A DNA stretch of 64,000 bases, from the NCBI GenBank assembly GCA_963573305.1, contig OY754334.1:89277848-89341847 (forward strand). Direction: 5' to 3'. Each line of letters opens with the position of its first letter. The first letter of the stretch is position 1. The notes under the pieces are model-generated. The model searched no databases and was not told the origin of the DNA. It saw nothing but the letters and a program-made list of their open reading frames with translations. The position numbers and the translations under genes are program-made. This document shows, piece after piece, positions 22,019 to 32,519 of the stretch. The DNA is from Pyrrhosoma nymphula. Taxonomy: Eukaryota; Arthropoda; Insecta; Odonata; Coenagrionidae.

Positions 22019-22140
22019 CGGGATTCAAACCCAAATCTCCCATTTGCCAGTCCGATGTGTTAGCCAGCTACAGGTTTGGTGGCGTAACTGGATAACATAC
22101 CTGACCGGCAATTTGGAGACCCGGGTTCGAATATCGGATA
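22019..22140. repeat. Two tRNA-derived SINE heads in opposite orientation
   Basis: 22019-22074 is antisense tRNA-like: its reverse complement has GTAGCTGGCTAACACATCGG then GGGTTTGAATCCC. 22078-22136 is sense tRNA-like: GGTGGCGTAACTGGATAAC then GACCCGGGTTCGAATATCGG. A and B boxes are recognisable in both, only a few bases apart and facing away from the centre. Neither shows a complete cloverleaf. Confidence 0.65.
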
Positions 22141-22184
22141 AATCAAAAGGTTTTTCACTGCGAATTTCACCCTCTTTGGTGTAG

Positions 22185-22440
22185 GGGAGACCGGGGCTAG
22201 TTGGCATAGATTTTGGTTTATAATTTTTATATTTTTTGTGCAATACTTATAGAGATCCTGGTGAATGCAGCGGATAGCTTAACTTTTAGACTACGAAATC
22301 ATGTAGGACCCATTAATGAAATCCGTGTTTAGGTTACCCCAAAGATACTTTTCCTAAAAGCATGCAACTATGCCAGCTAACCCCAGGTGCGGGGTTAGTT
22401 GGCATACCCGTAGGTGTGAGTTGGCATAATGTGATATGGA
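22185..22440 (-). mobile_element. 3' terminal region of a DNA transposon (repeated GTTGGCAT subterminal motifs)
   Basis: It contains GGGGCTAGTTGGCATAG, then TATGCCAGCTAACCCC, GGGGTTAGTTGGCATACC and GAGTTGGCATAATG. The terminal motif is repeated several times in both orientations. Together with the minus-strand coding remnant just upstream (22562-23074) this looks like the 3' end of one DNA transposon. A pogo/Tigger-type assignment is plausible from memory only. The other terminus was not found. Confidence 0.5.
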
Positions 22441-22561
22441 TAGGAATACTTTGGCAGAACACATTAATTTTCGAGGAAAAACATTTTATTTTATCAAATC
22501 TAGGTCAAAACAAAAAAGAAGAAAACTGCTTATTCAAATAGAATTCGCTCAATGTCTAATA

Positions 22562-23074
22562 TCAACCACAAATACGAGTTGGGCGCTCGTTCATTTGAAC
22601 AGGTGGGTTCAATTTTCGCACAATTTTACTTTGGTCGTAACAAATTGAATCATCCTCGTCTGGCCATCTCCAGTTTTTTCCCTTATTGACAGTGGTGGAC
22701 ACGAGAATCTCGTTGCCATCGGTTTCAACAATCTTCCCAGGGTACTGGTGGGCGTGGTACTTCACCAAAACAAAGTCATTTACATGGTATTCAGGGTGAT
22801 CAGGAGGCCATTGAGATTGTGGGGGGTTCGTTGTTGGTCTTGTTTGATGTGACCTGTTGGCATCTTTCTGAGGTTCTCCAAGGTTCGTGGGAACTGTCGA
22901 ATGAGAACCCTCACCATCGTCTTGGCAGGAGGCTGAGAGTGAAAGCTCTTCGCCATGGAGAGGTCTTACAACCTCTGAACTATCATTGAGTAAGGCCAAG
23001 CTGTCATAACTTTCAATTTTATACTTCAATTTTCCTTTCTCTGCTGTGATCGTCGTTGGATGGGGTATATACAT
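22562..23074 (-). pseudogene. C-terminal fragment of a DNA-transposon-associated protein
   Basis: A 170-codon minus-strand frame. The N-terminal two thirds are polar and proline/serine-rich. Residues ~95-165 read VNDFVLVKYHAHQYPGKIVE, then GKNWRWPDEDDSICYDQSKI, then VRKLNPP. This pattern (D-F-V-L-V-K-Y, Y-x-G-x-I, W-x-W-P-x-x-x-D, V-x-x-L-x-P-P) is familiar to me as a C-terminal domain of pogo/CENP-B-like transposon proteins and similar arthropod proteins. No DDE catalytic core is visible upstream. The first in-frame ATG is probably not the native start. It lies next to the terminal-repeat-like block at 22185-22440. Confidence 0.55.
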
Positions 23075-25179
23075 GTAATGGGATATTTTTTATTAGCGAA
23101 TAAATTATCGGGGACTGCCATAATGATTTTAATGTTCAATATCTTAATTGTTTATACTCCATTTTGTACTCGATAGTTTTGAGCCCTCACCTTTTGGGCC
23201 GCCTTGATGCAGATGCTACCTACCCTCCAACCGCTAGTGAAAATTGTGCATTGAGGGTAATGATTGCCCCCTAAGGCCACATGAAACCATTGACCATCTA
23301 TGAACCCAGTGTGCTCATGGCATCCGACGAACTCCCTCTACACCTCGCTACCTCACCGCCCATTTTAACTTTTTATAGTTTATATATGCCGCTAAAGTTT
23401 TCATGCTTCCTTTGATAAACCTTAATTACAATTGTGCATTTTTCATTTACTTTTTTTTGTTAATTTGTCTTTTTCTCGGTGTAAATTTATAAAACAATCT
23501 ATCCTTTGTGTGAAGTGCTGAATATGGTGCCGGAGGAAAGGTGATTGGGGACAGAGATTTCAGGTAAGTATATCAAGTAGGTGATAGTTGAGGTGGATGG
23601 AGGCCGTAGTTAGTTGTAAAGATATATCAAAGGGATGACAGAGGGGAAAATGTTGGGTGAACGTAGAAGAGAAAGGCAAATGAGAGAGATTTTGAGCGTT
23701 ATGATTGGAGACAGGAGATACGCGTATTTTTACTCATTTTTCTTCTGCCTGAATCAGAAGCGTTAGGGACATCATGAAAGATAACCGAATAGTTTTTTTT
23801 TAATTTTTTTCTTTACTGCTACTATTTTCTCCATTTTAAAGCTCACTGGCTGTGCATCGGAGAACTATTAGCATTGCTAGTCAAGAAAATAAGACATTTC
23901 AAAATCCACATGTTATCCATACAAGCGAACCAACAGCTACGGGAAGACGGCGCGAGCACAATGGGCAAGAGATGGGGAATGTGCATTCCATGGTCATTTT
24001 TCTCTCTTCCCTCCCGACAACGTTAAACGCTTCACTGATCACAGCTAAGCGATGGTATACATGAGTGACCACGGACTTGGATTATAAGTCCGTGGTTGAG
24101 TGACTGGAGGCTAAACTCGGGAGTCTTTTTTTGTTTACTACCATACTTTAACTCCCTGATTATGCCTATGAAGACTGCTCGAGGAGTTGGGTTTTCACTG
24201 GCTAGAACAAAAGAAAGATTCCTTATTTTCATATATGTCGCATAAAAAGTACTGCTTTGACTGATAGCATGCTAAGGCAGTTGAAAAAATTAGCGGAGGA
24301 AATGAAGATATAGATTTTTTTACGACTATATTCATACGTGATGGTTTTTTTCTCAGCCAGAGAATCTAAAAGCTGCCCAATTTTTACATCTTTAATACAT
24401 TTGTCTGAAATAACTTGGTGATAACCTAAAAATTGAAATAACTTGTGATACTTTCCTGGAAAATTGTACTACAACTTACCTTAGATGTTGATCAAAATGA
24501 TATACCACTGTGGTACTAAAAGTATGTAAGTACTTCTTCCTATGTTACAATCGTAGTAGAATAACTTTGGTTACATGTTCTTCGACGGCTAAGGTCATTT
24601 CGCACTTACTGTCTGTCACTTGCAGACAGGGAATACAGGTCTCGGACGTAGGTATAGGAGAATCACCCCTACGGATTGGAATCGAGCTCAACGATCAGAG
24701 ATGAAGAAGGACCTAGTGGTGTCATCGTGGCAGGCCGATGCTAGACACTCATTCTCAATCTATATGAGTCCAATATATGTTATTTTAGCATACAAATAAT
24801 GGTGAAGTAACGTAGGATTTAGTTGACGCTAGTTAACACAAGACACATTTTGACGAGTATCACATGGGTATATGAAAAAGTAATATTTCATTTTATGGAC
24901 TACCACGCTAATTAAAGCAGCGTTGGATTGCAGTGTTGCGTTGCAGCATTACAAATCCTTCATGGTATACTCCAAAACTTTTGAGTCCGGATTGATGATT
25001 CCGTGCAGGATATAGTCTGCTGCCGCCGCGCCGGGGGTTGTAGACGTAATATATATGGGTTATGGGTGCTCATATTGCTGATGTTTTATCGCATCGTACA
25101 TTCCTCTACACCGGGGACCAGCAAACTTTTCGGAGAGATAGACCAATACTGTCTCTCACAACAATTTATCAATTATTCT
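23075..25179. other. Intergenic; no gene recognised
   Basis: 2.1 kb without recognised coding or transposon signatures apart from the small palindrome at 24066-24094. Confidence 0.4.
24066..24094. repeat. Short palindrome
   Basis: ACCACGGACTT and AAGTCCGTGGT are perfect inverted arms around GGATTAT. Confidence 0.8.
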
Positions 25180-25640
25180 TACTTACTTACTCCCATGGCC
25201 ATCTATGCCCAAGCTGGGATTTGGCCTCACCAACACGTGCCCTCCATCTTTCTCGGTCTCTAGCTTCTTCCACTGCTCCCCCTATCCGGTTTATGTCCGC
25301 GTTTGCTCCATCCCACCACCTTTTTTTCGGTCTTCCCAGTGGTCGTCTTCCCTCTGGTCTTCCACTGGCAACATCCTTTAAGTATTGAGCCCTGCTCCGT
25401 TCTCATAACGTTCCCAAGCCATCTCATTCTTCTAGCCCTGACACATGCAGTTATATCATGCTCTTTGTAGAGATCTCGTATTTCCTTATTCCGTTTAATT
25501 CTTCATATTTCATTTTCCTTTGTGGGGCCATAGATTTTCCTCAGGACTTTATTTTCTAATACTATCAGTTTCCTTTCTTCTTTCTTGTTCATGATCCATG
25601 TTTCTGCACCATATAGAAGTACTGGTTGAATTCTTACCGG
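25180..25640 (-). pseudogene. Non-LTR retrotransposon (RTE/L1-like) C-terminal relic
   Basis: The minus strand reads NKKEERKLIVLENKVLRKIY, IRDLYKEHDITACVRARRMR, WLGNVMRT and GRPEGRRPLGRPKKRWWDGA, then NADINRIGG and RDRERWRARVGEAKSQLG. The order E-R-K-L-x-x-x-E-x-K-x-L-R-x-I-Y-G, R-x-R-R-x-R-W-L-G-H-V, G-R-R-x-x-G-R-P-x-x-R-W is characteristic of the region after the reverse transcriptase. It has only one or two in-frame stops, so it is a fairly young, 5'-truncated copy of a third subfamily. Confidence 0.8.
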
Positions 25641-25844
25641 TACCCTAATATATATATTTACATGAGATAAATACTTAGAATACTACCATAAAAATTATAA
25701 TATGTACTAATTATATATCTATTAAATGAAGTAAAACATCATTACTTTGTGAATTATATTATTATTTGGTAGTCTACCGGCTAAGGTGGGTTTAAGTGGA
25801 AGTGAGTAAAAATCCAGAGGATCTTTACGTGTGCAGGGCCCTAT

Positions 25845-26015
25845 CTACCCATAACATTTCTTCATTCAACTCGGCGTACATCCTACCCGTCTTCATCTCG
25901 TCATGAAACCTATTCCCTTTCTTCCCCTTCCCGTTTACCAAGATCCTCCCCTCTATCACCGCCTTAAGCAACCCTTCGCCCCTCACCTCCTCTTCCAGCC
26001 ACCTACTTTTCTAAC
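25845..26015 (-). pseudogene. RTE-type retrotransposon 3' coding relic
   Basis: The minus strand encodes WLEEEVRGEGLLKAVIEGRI, then GKGKKGNRFHDEMKTGRMYA and ELNEEML. It belongs with the subfamily at 15010-15625 (G-L-L-K-A-V-I-E-G-R, K-R-G-R-x-R-K-R). Confidence 0.65.
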
Positions 26016-26059
26016 TAAAGCAGTCTTAACTAACAAAGGACACAGTATGAAAACTGATG

Positions 26060-26215
26060 CTAATACGTTCTCCTAATAATAGGGCTCAAGTCGCATGAGC
26101 CGACAGTCTGATATAGTATACAAAACCCAAAGCCTCAGTTAACATTAGGTAAACGTAAAAGCAACGTCATCTTGCAGTTAAAGTTTAACCAGACACTATA
26201 AAACTGGGTCTGAGG
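26060..26215. mobile_element. Degenerate MITE, second copy of the 19450 family
   Basis: It shares CAGTTAACATTAGGTAAACG and CGTCATCTTGCAGTTAAAG with 19570-19610, and ends GTTTAACCAGACACTATAAA, the inverse of the left end at 19456. Confidence 0.5.
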
Positions 26216-28319
26216 GTGCGGTAATGCACGCAGAATTACACTTGTGAATCATTGCGCAAACGTGCCAGTAAACCTGAGTAAGTTTTACAATAGGAAAATG
26301 TGTTAAGTAATTTTGTATTTTGACTGTGATTCAGCGCGTGGCTAAAGATTTCCGTCCAAGTGCTCCATTAAGAAATGATCAAAACCTGGAGTTTAGGTTT
26401 AACGTATCCGACTGGAAGGACTTTCTCACGCATGCATTCCTATAGCCAGTTGGGTTACACTGTTGAGTGGCGCCAACATCTCCTAACGCCAAGGTCAAGG
26501 ATCCCAATTGCTCCTTGAGCAGGGATGCCTCGTGATCTCAAATACTTGGAAGCTTGCCGAGTGGAGATCTATCGACATTCTAGAAGTCAAAAAAACGTCG
26601 GCATAGCGAAGAGAACATTTTGAAGCTTTTGTAGCATTACTCTCAAAAGGATCATCTTGTGGCAATTGCGTTGAAAATAGATTCATTTAATTTATCTTAG
26701 GAGTTTTTCTAAACCTTGACTTATGCTCGAAGGAAAAAATGCCCTAGAATCTATTTCGATGATCTTTGGGCATTTGAACATAATTTTATTTGAATTTTCT
26801 TCGCATTTGGCTTGCTTTGTTTCGTTTGTGTTTGTTTGCATCTTTCGAATGTTTTCAAAACGAAAACTGGAGATCGTTGATTCTGAAACTATCCGATTTG
26901 TTTGCGAAGTTATGTCAGTTGTTTGGAGCATCACTATGACTTTCGAAAACTATGGAAATTTCTCGTCATTGATGGAAATTCCAACTTTGCATTTGGTATT
27001 CTCGAATCTTGATATATTTTAGCATATTTTCTTTGATGGCAATTATTTTCTCGTTTCTCACCAGCTTATGTTCAATTTAGTATATATTTGGGAAATTTAA
27101 GCTCTCGATAGTTTTTGACTTTGAAAAAAATTAGAATTTCACAGTCGAAACTTCGGAATACCTTGAAAATACGGATAAAAAAGAATATGCTGATATTTTT
27201 TTCTATTTCTAATATTCGGGAAACTTAAGAGGTTTGAGCCTTTTCTTCGTGGATAATAAGAATCACCAACACGAAATAAAAGTACGGTTGTGTGCTTCCA
27301 CACGAAATTGTTTATTTCTCGTTCTGCTGAATTCCTCAGTCATGGTATTATCAGGTATATTTGGCATTAACCATGAAGACCATTTAATCGCTATCTTCTC
27401 ATCTCTCTTCTGTGGCCACTAACCTTTCTTCTTTCCCTCACCAACTCCTACTTCCTCCCTTAGCTGGACTTTTGGTTACATCGCTGGATTAGTCTGGCAT
27501 AGCCGGGCGTTTGCGTTGTGTACCTGAAAATCCTCTTACTGACGAACTGTGCTAAGTCATTCGCAGAGGAAGCTCGATAGAGAGGTTTTTTCTCTTTTGT
27601 ATCAACATCAAGTCAATGCTTCAGCTGAATCAGTTAAAATAAAAATAAAATGGTCCACGTTTTTAATAGAATATAACTGATTTTATGTTACATATTAGTT
27701 TACCCGCTTTTTCCTAAGGTATATAATCATTTACGGAAAGTGTTTTCTTTGTAATCATGCCAGGTAATCATAATCTGAGTCAATCCAGTTCAGGTTACTG
27801 CATGAAACATGACTCATGCTCGTGTACGCCTATTTAATTTCCATGACCTATTGCTTTTGATTGCCTTCCGAAAACTCAATATTTATAAGTTGAAGGCTGC
27901 ATTATTTTGGGTGTTATATTCAATATATACTCAATATTTTTCAGTTATCTTTAGTCTTTTGGATGAAGGTTAACACAACAGGCATGTCACACATGAGTAT
28001 CTTGCATGGAGAAACTTAATAAATGATAAACGGAGTGCTGTTGGAGAGAAGAAGCGATAATCGGTTGGCCCGATAGGTTGGGGAGGGGGGGGTTTAAAGG
28101 AATTTAGTTTCCTCTGTACCATAGATACAAATTTTCAGTGGATAACTGGTTACGATGATAAGATTAGAAAGGAAGGATGGATATAGAAAGGAACGTTCGT
28201 AACGATATCTATCATAAAGTCTTCTTTTAATCAATGGTAATAGGGTGCCTTGCACTAATAGAAATATAACAGCACAAGCTTGGAAGTCCGGGGGCACTTC
28301 ATTAAAATATATTTTTTTT
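26216..28319. other. Intergenic; no gene recognised
   Basis: Two overlapping frames at 26692-27022 mirror each other on both strands and match no known family. A G-rich run (GGAGGGGGGGG) lies near 28082. Confidence 0.4.
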
Positions 28320-28705
28320 TATGTGGCAGGGAATCTGGTACTACAACAGCAGGTAACCAATGAAGAATGGAATCAATGGAAATGTGCTATAAATAATTCT
28401 GAAGATTTAATGGACGGAGAGAATCACCAATGAATAAGTACTACGAATAATAGATTTTGAATGCAAACACTCAGCAGTAAAGACAAACTTATTGTACTCA
28501 TTTTGCGACACGAAAGTCTCTTGAAAACAATAATGGAGGAGAAATAAACTGAAAGAATTAACGAGGAAGACCTAGTATGGAGTAGATCGGGCAAATTATG
28601 AAGGGTGTCAAAGTGAAGACTTATGTGGAAATGAAACCGTTAGCTAAGAGGGGAGTAGGGTTGAGAACTGCGGCAAACCTATTTTCGGAATAATGACTGC
28701 TGTTG
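28320..28705 (+). pseudogene. RTE-type retrotransposon 3' relic
   Basis: Decayed motifs read WTERITNE, then (frame-shifted) LILRHESLLKTIMEEK. The end, ACTGCGGCAAACCTATTTTC then GGAATAATGACTGCTG, matches the 3' tail of the element at 10620-14990. Confidence 0.6.
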
Positions 28706-29249
28706 ATAGTTTGTCATACCATTGTGCCGGATAGAATAGGTTTCTATGGATTGTTTTTAATTTGACTTTCCATCTTAAAACGTTTATCTTGTCACACAAT
28801 ATCTCTCGTCTACTCAGTATACTTTATGCCCGTTTTCATTTTTTCTAACATGCCTATTTTTCCCCCTTTCTTGGCATATTTACCTTATATAAGTGCCTTC
28901 AAAATCCCTTTGCCTGTGATCACTTATCCCAACCACCTGACTGGCCTCTTCCCAATCTCCTAGGGATATATGTATGCCTTTCAAAACTTTAAGCATCTAG
29001 CAAGCTTTTAGCACACTTCCTAGTCCATGTGCTTCCCATGTATTACATTCCTTATTAGTTTCTAATGTAACTCTGTCTAATATAATGCAGTGTACGTCTG
29101 GTGATGAATTTCCCCTGCCACACGCAACTGAATAGTCATTTGAAGAAGCGTAGACGCCGTTAAGGACAGGTTGGCAGATTAAACAAGAGAGGAGAGTGCT
29201 GGGAAACTTGACGACGGTATTTGCCTCCACTTAACAAAACATGCCCAGG
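28706..29249. other. No recognised feature
   Basis: Intergenic sequence without recognised signals. Confidence 0.4.
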
Positions 29250-29435
29250 GGTCCACTGTTAAACGTTCCACCCGATGGACAGAGTACTGCACCTTCAATT
29301 GCTCTCCACTTGTCACCCAAATAGGAATCGGGATTCTACTGAAAAATCTCGGTCGCCGCCAGGATTCGGACCCGGGCCCTGAGATGAGAGGCTAGTACTC
29401 CAGTCACAATACTGATCGGATCATTGTACTATTGT
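29250..29435 (-). repeat. SINE family A, diverged copy
   Basis: GATGGACAGAGTACTGCACC and GCCGCCAGGATTCGGACCCG correspond to 718-740 and 800-818 of the first copy. The antisense B box (GGATTCGGACC) is recognisable. Confidence 0.6.
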
Positions 29436-29917
29436 AGCGGGATGGGTGCAATTATGATGAAACCATAGTGTTTCCCAAGTTATCGCTGTGGTGAATGTCA
29501 ATAACCGACAACCTACATAAATTACGGAAACCATTTTGTCTTTTCAGCTATATTCCCCACAACTGACAATCAGTACGAAATGGAAAGTGGCATTAGTGCC
29601 CGAAAATGGGTCGCCAATCTATTTTATCGCTGATCAAAGCCAAGCGAAAAAAAACGCTGAAATTCGACTCAAGTTATCAGTGGTAGTCGCCGCATTTCAT
29701 TTAGTGCATCGTTTCCTCGAAAGGTTTTTGAATAGTGACGAAAAACGAAGAGGAAACCAGTTTGTTTTCTTGCGACCAGATGTTGGAGAGCCAGAGCGTT
29801 CCAACCCATCCATCGCGCGGTACTGCATACTCTGAAATCGCTGTGAATCGTGTGGCTTGGGTTTCCCCACATCCGGTTCCGGTTCAGGATTCCGGGGAAA
29901 TATCTTCGATAGTTGTG
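29436..29917. other. No recognised feature; overlapping frames on both strands
   Basis: Several frames of 78-99 codons overlap on both strands between 29536 and 29933. None resembles a family I know. The simplest reading is GC-richer noncoding DNA. Confidence 0.35.
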
Positions 29918-30240
29918 AAGTGGGAACATCCATCTACAATCTGCATACTAACCTGCGAGGCTGTGTGGAATGGGGCCATGAAGAAGAAAGGGAACGAGAA
30001 GAAGGATTTGTAAAAAGGGAAGGACAAAAAGTTAGATGTGCCATGACGGATTAATGTGTCGCTCTGCTGTTGTTGTATTCGTTTCTGGTACGTGGGATGG
30101 AAGAATACTTGTGATTATCTGTTCGATAATGTATCCATCTAATTTTGTCACTTCTGTCGGATCTAAAGATATGGCGGGAGTAAAAATAATATCCATTATG
30201 TCAATCTGAAAGTCTCGTGACCTGATTTTTTTTAGTTATC
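29918..30240 (-). pseudogene. CR1/jockey-type retrotransposon 3' relic
   Basis: The plus strand has CATCTACAATCTGCATACTA then CCTGCGAGGC, a decayed copy of the 3' end CATCTACATACTACCCCGCA. The minus strand encodes SDRSDKIRWIHYRTDNHKYS then SIPRTRNEYNN, aligning with S-D-R-N-D-K-L-S-E-I-F-C-R-T-D-R-Y-G-N-S-F-F-P-R-T-I-R-D-F-N of the better copy. Confidence 0.65.
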
Positions 30241-30429
30241 TAAACTTATTGATCACGTACAAAATAAGATACCCGAGTTTTAGATGATATATCTAGATAA
30301 CCAATGAACTGATTGCAATGAAGTGCACTACAAAAATTATTTCATATACATATATACGCTTTGCTATCTTGATAGAAAATTTTTAAATTACATTTTTAAA
30401 AAGTTCGAGCATAGGCTTTCGAAGAATGA

Positions 30430-30768
30430 TGAAGATGACGATGAACGGAGAGAATCACCAACAAAGAAGTCCTACGAAGAGTAGTAGAGGAGAGAATGAT
30501 GATGAAAACTCAGAGAAGAAGAGACGAACTTACTGGACATATTTTACGACACAATAGCTACGTAAAAACAGTAATGGAAGGAGGATTATATGGGAAGAAT
30601 TACATAGGAAGACCAATATTGGAATGTATCAGACAAAGAACCAGCATGAAGGACGTCAAAGTGAAAAATGATATGGGAATGAAGCGGTTGGCTGATAGGA
30701 GAGTGGAGTAGGGAGCTGCAGTAAATAAATCTTCGGATTGGTGTCTGCTAATGATGATGATGGAGCGT
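30430..30768 (+). pseudogene. RTE-type retrotransposon 3' relic
   Basis: TNKEVLRRVVEERMM, TQRRRDELTGHILRHNSYVK, TVMEGGLYGKNYIGRP and MGMKRLADRRVE, then the tail CTTCGGATTGGTGTCTGC with ATGATGATGG. Only one stop interrupts the last 90 codons, so this is a comparatively well-preserved copy of the family at 10620-14990. Confidence 0.75.
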
Positions 30769-31029
30769 AGATTGAAAAAAGCGATGTTTTTGCCGCCATA
30801 AAAGGTAACACCACTTTGAACGCTAATAGCTTAAAAACTAGGCATGGTTCTCACCTGTACCTACATTCACACGTGTAAAAGAAATTCATACATATTGAAG
30901 CAGAATATCCCAATCGCAAAATTAAAACCCGCTTATGTAAATTTTTAGAAACTCTGCTATAATTGTCATTTGTGGGTTGACGAGAAATTTTGGAGTAGAA
31001 TCTAATGTGTAAACGAAAGTATTGTTCAT

Positions 31030-31200
31030 TTACTGCCACGCGTGTATGCTCTTGAGTCTCTAGACGGCTCCCAAATAAGTCTTTCCATCAGCTGTGCTAC
31101 GTTATCTGTTTGCTCGGAGCATCTTTTAACGAAGCGCGCAGCTTCTCTTCGTACTTCGTTTATTTCGCGCATTGAATACGCGGGAACGGCTTGCGAGTCT
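31030..31200 (-). pseudogene. CR1/jockey-type retrotransposon relic
   Basis: The minus strand reads REINEVRREAARFVKRCSEQ, TDNVAQLMERLIWEPSRDSR. This aligns with the R-E-L-N-K-I-Q-R-K-A-A-R-F-V-K, S-V-T-Q-M-L, G-W-E-P-L-E-T-R region of the copy at 11477-12082. Confidence 0.65.
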
Positions 31201-32339
31201 TGTGTCTCACAGTCCTTTTATTCGCATGCAGTAGGTAACTAGATTATTCACCGTACGCAGAACCTCGCGGCGATGACGAAACTTCCCTTGGGTGAGGTCA
31301 TCCCGCCTATGTAGGTCACCGGTCTCCAATGTCGACGAGGGGGAGCCGCCGAGCAGCACCACAAAATGATCGTTTAACTAGTCCTTTTACAGAGAGAGTT
31401 AGGAGCGAGGTTGGGACTCGAGGTGATGAGACCGCGAGAGTCGTCCTGCGTAATTTATTTCGGCTACTTTTGCTGGCTGCGAATCGCTCTCATCGTGAGT
31501 GATAGCACGTAGTTTGAGCAAGATTTTTCTCTAGTCATAATAGAGACTATATTCGCATTTTACTTCAAAATTTAAGCAGCTGCAAGAAGTTTGATGAATA
31601 TTAAGTCACATTGTGACGCGAAAACTTCAATTTATGACTGAATCTCTCGGTAATCAAATAAAAATTCTTATTTGAAGCTTTAACTTGACTTATTTGTTCC
31701 ACGTCATACGCTGAAAACGCCTTCATAATCTAAGGTTTTTGTACAATAAAAAAGGATTACATTGAGTAATAAATCTTTTTTATATTATAGAGAAACGTTG
31801 AGATATACACACCGTTACAATTCTGAAGAGGGACATTTCTGAAGAAAACATCTGTGGGTCATAACATCCTCATTTTTATTAAATAGCGTCTCTCTGGAGC
31901 GGTAAAATGCGCTAAAATCGAAAAAAGCTTGTGAAAATTGCAAAAATGCTTTTTTTAGTCCAAACGGAACTTTGCCCGTTCACTCTCCATTTTTTATTTG
32001 CACTTGGCATGTCATTTTCCATAGCTCTCACTCATTAACAATTACCAACGGCTCATATTAAAACAAACATTGCGAAAAACGTTCGCCTTTGATTTCCTCT
32101 GAAAAGCTCCGGATTTAAGCTGTTGCAGAACCTCTTGAATTAAACTTATGGAATAAAAATCTATTTTATTTTAGAAACAGCTTATTATTTTTAAATTGAT
32201 TTAAAGTGAGTTTTAAGATGTATTTGCGCTTTCACTGCAACTAAATAACGGTTATAGCCTTTTTAAACCGATTTTTTACTTCGATCATAAAACAGCTTGT
32301 ACGATTTAATGCTTTCCCGGCGAATTATTGAAGTGAAAT
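31201..32339. other. Intergenic, no gene recognised
   Basis: 31250-31480 is GC-richer than its surroundings (AGGTCATCCCGCCTATGTAG, GACGAGGGGGAGCCGCC) but matches nothing I recognise. Confidence 0.4.
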
Positions 32340-32515
32340 TCTTTCAGGTTTCCGACCGGGTCAATTTCTCCTTCTCCATCGACCTTTAAACGCGATTACT
32401 TCGACACCCGGTATCAACAGCCCTGAAGACGATAGAAAAGTCTTCCATCGAAACGTCGGCGGAGATAGAGAACCTGACCCGGTCGGAAGCCCGAGAGAAT
32501 TTCACTTCAATAAAA
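32340..32515. mobile_element. Penelope-like hairpin with hammerhead-like core
   Basis: Outer arms GAAATTCTTTCAGGTTTCCG.. and ..CGAGAGAATTTCACTTC, and inner arms ACCGGGTC and GACCCGGT, are inverted. The plus strand contains CTGAAGA (32423-32429), a CGAT...ATCG stem, and GAAACGTC (GAAA at 32450-32453). CUGANGA, stem II and GAAAC-GUC match the minimal hammerhead design known from Penelope-like elements, in which stem III is very short. AATAAAA follows. Confidence 0.6.
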
Positions 32516-32519
32516 CAAT

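Noticed and set aside
22078..22136. Functional tRNA gene
   Set aside because: A and B boxes are present, but acceptor and anticodon stems do not pair convincingly and there is no clean terminator. A SINE head is the better reading. The same holds for 9211, 39606 and 44157.
26692..27022. Overlapping ~80-100 codon frames on both strands as a gene
   Set aside because: The sequence is AT-rich, the frames mirror each other, and no domain or codon pattern distinguishes either strand.
29536..30054. Cluster of overlapping frames as a coding gene
   Set aside because: Frames on both strands and in several phases overlap without any recognisable motif, and the right part belongs to a CR1/jockey-type relic.
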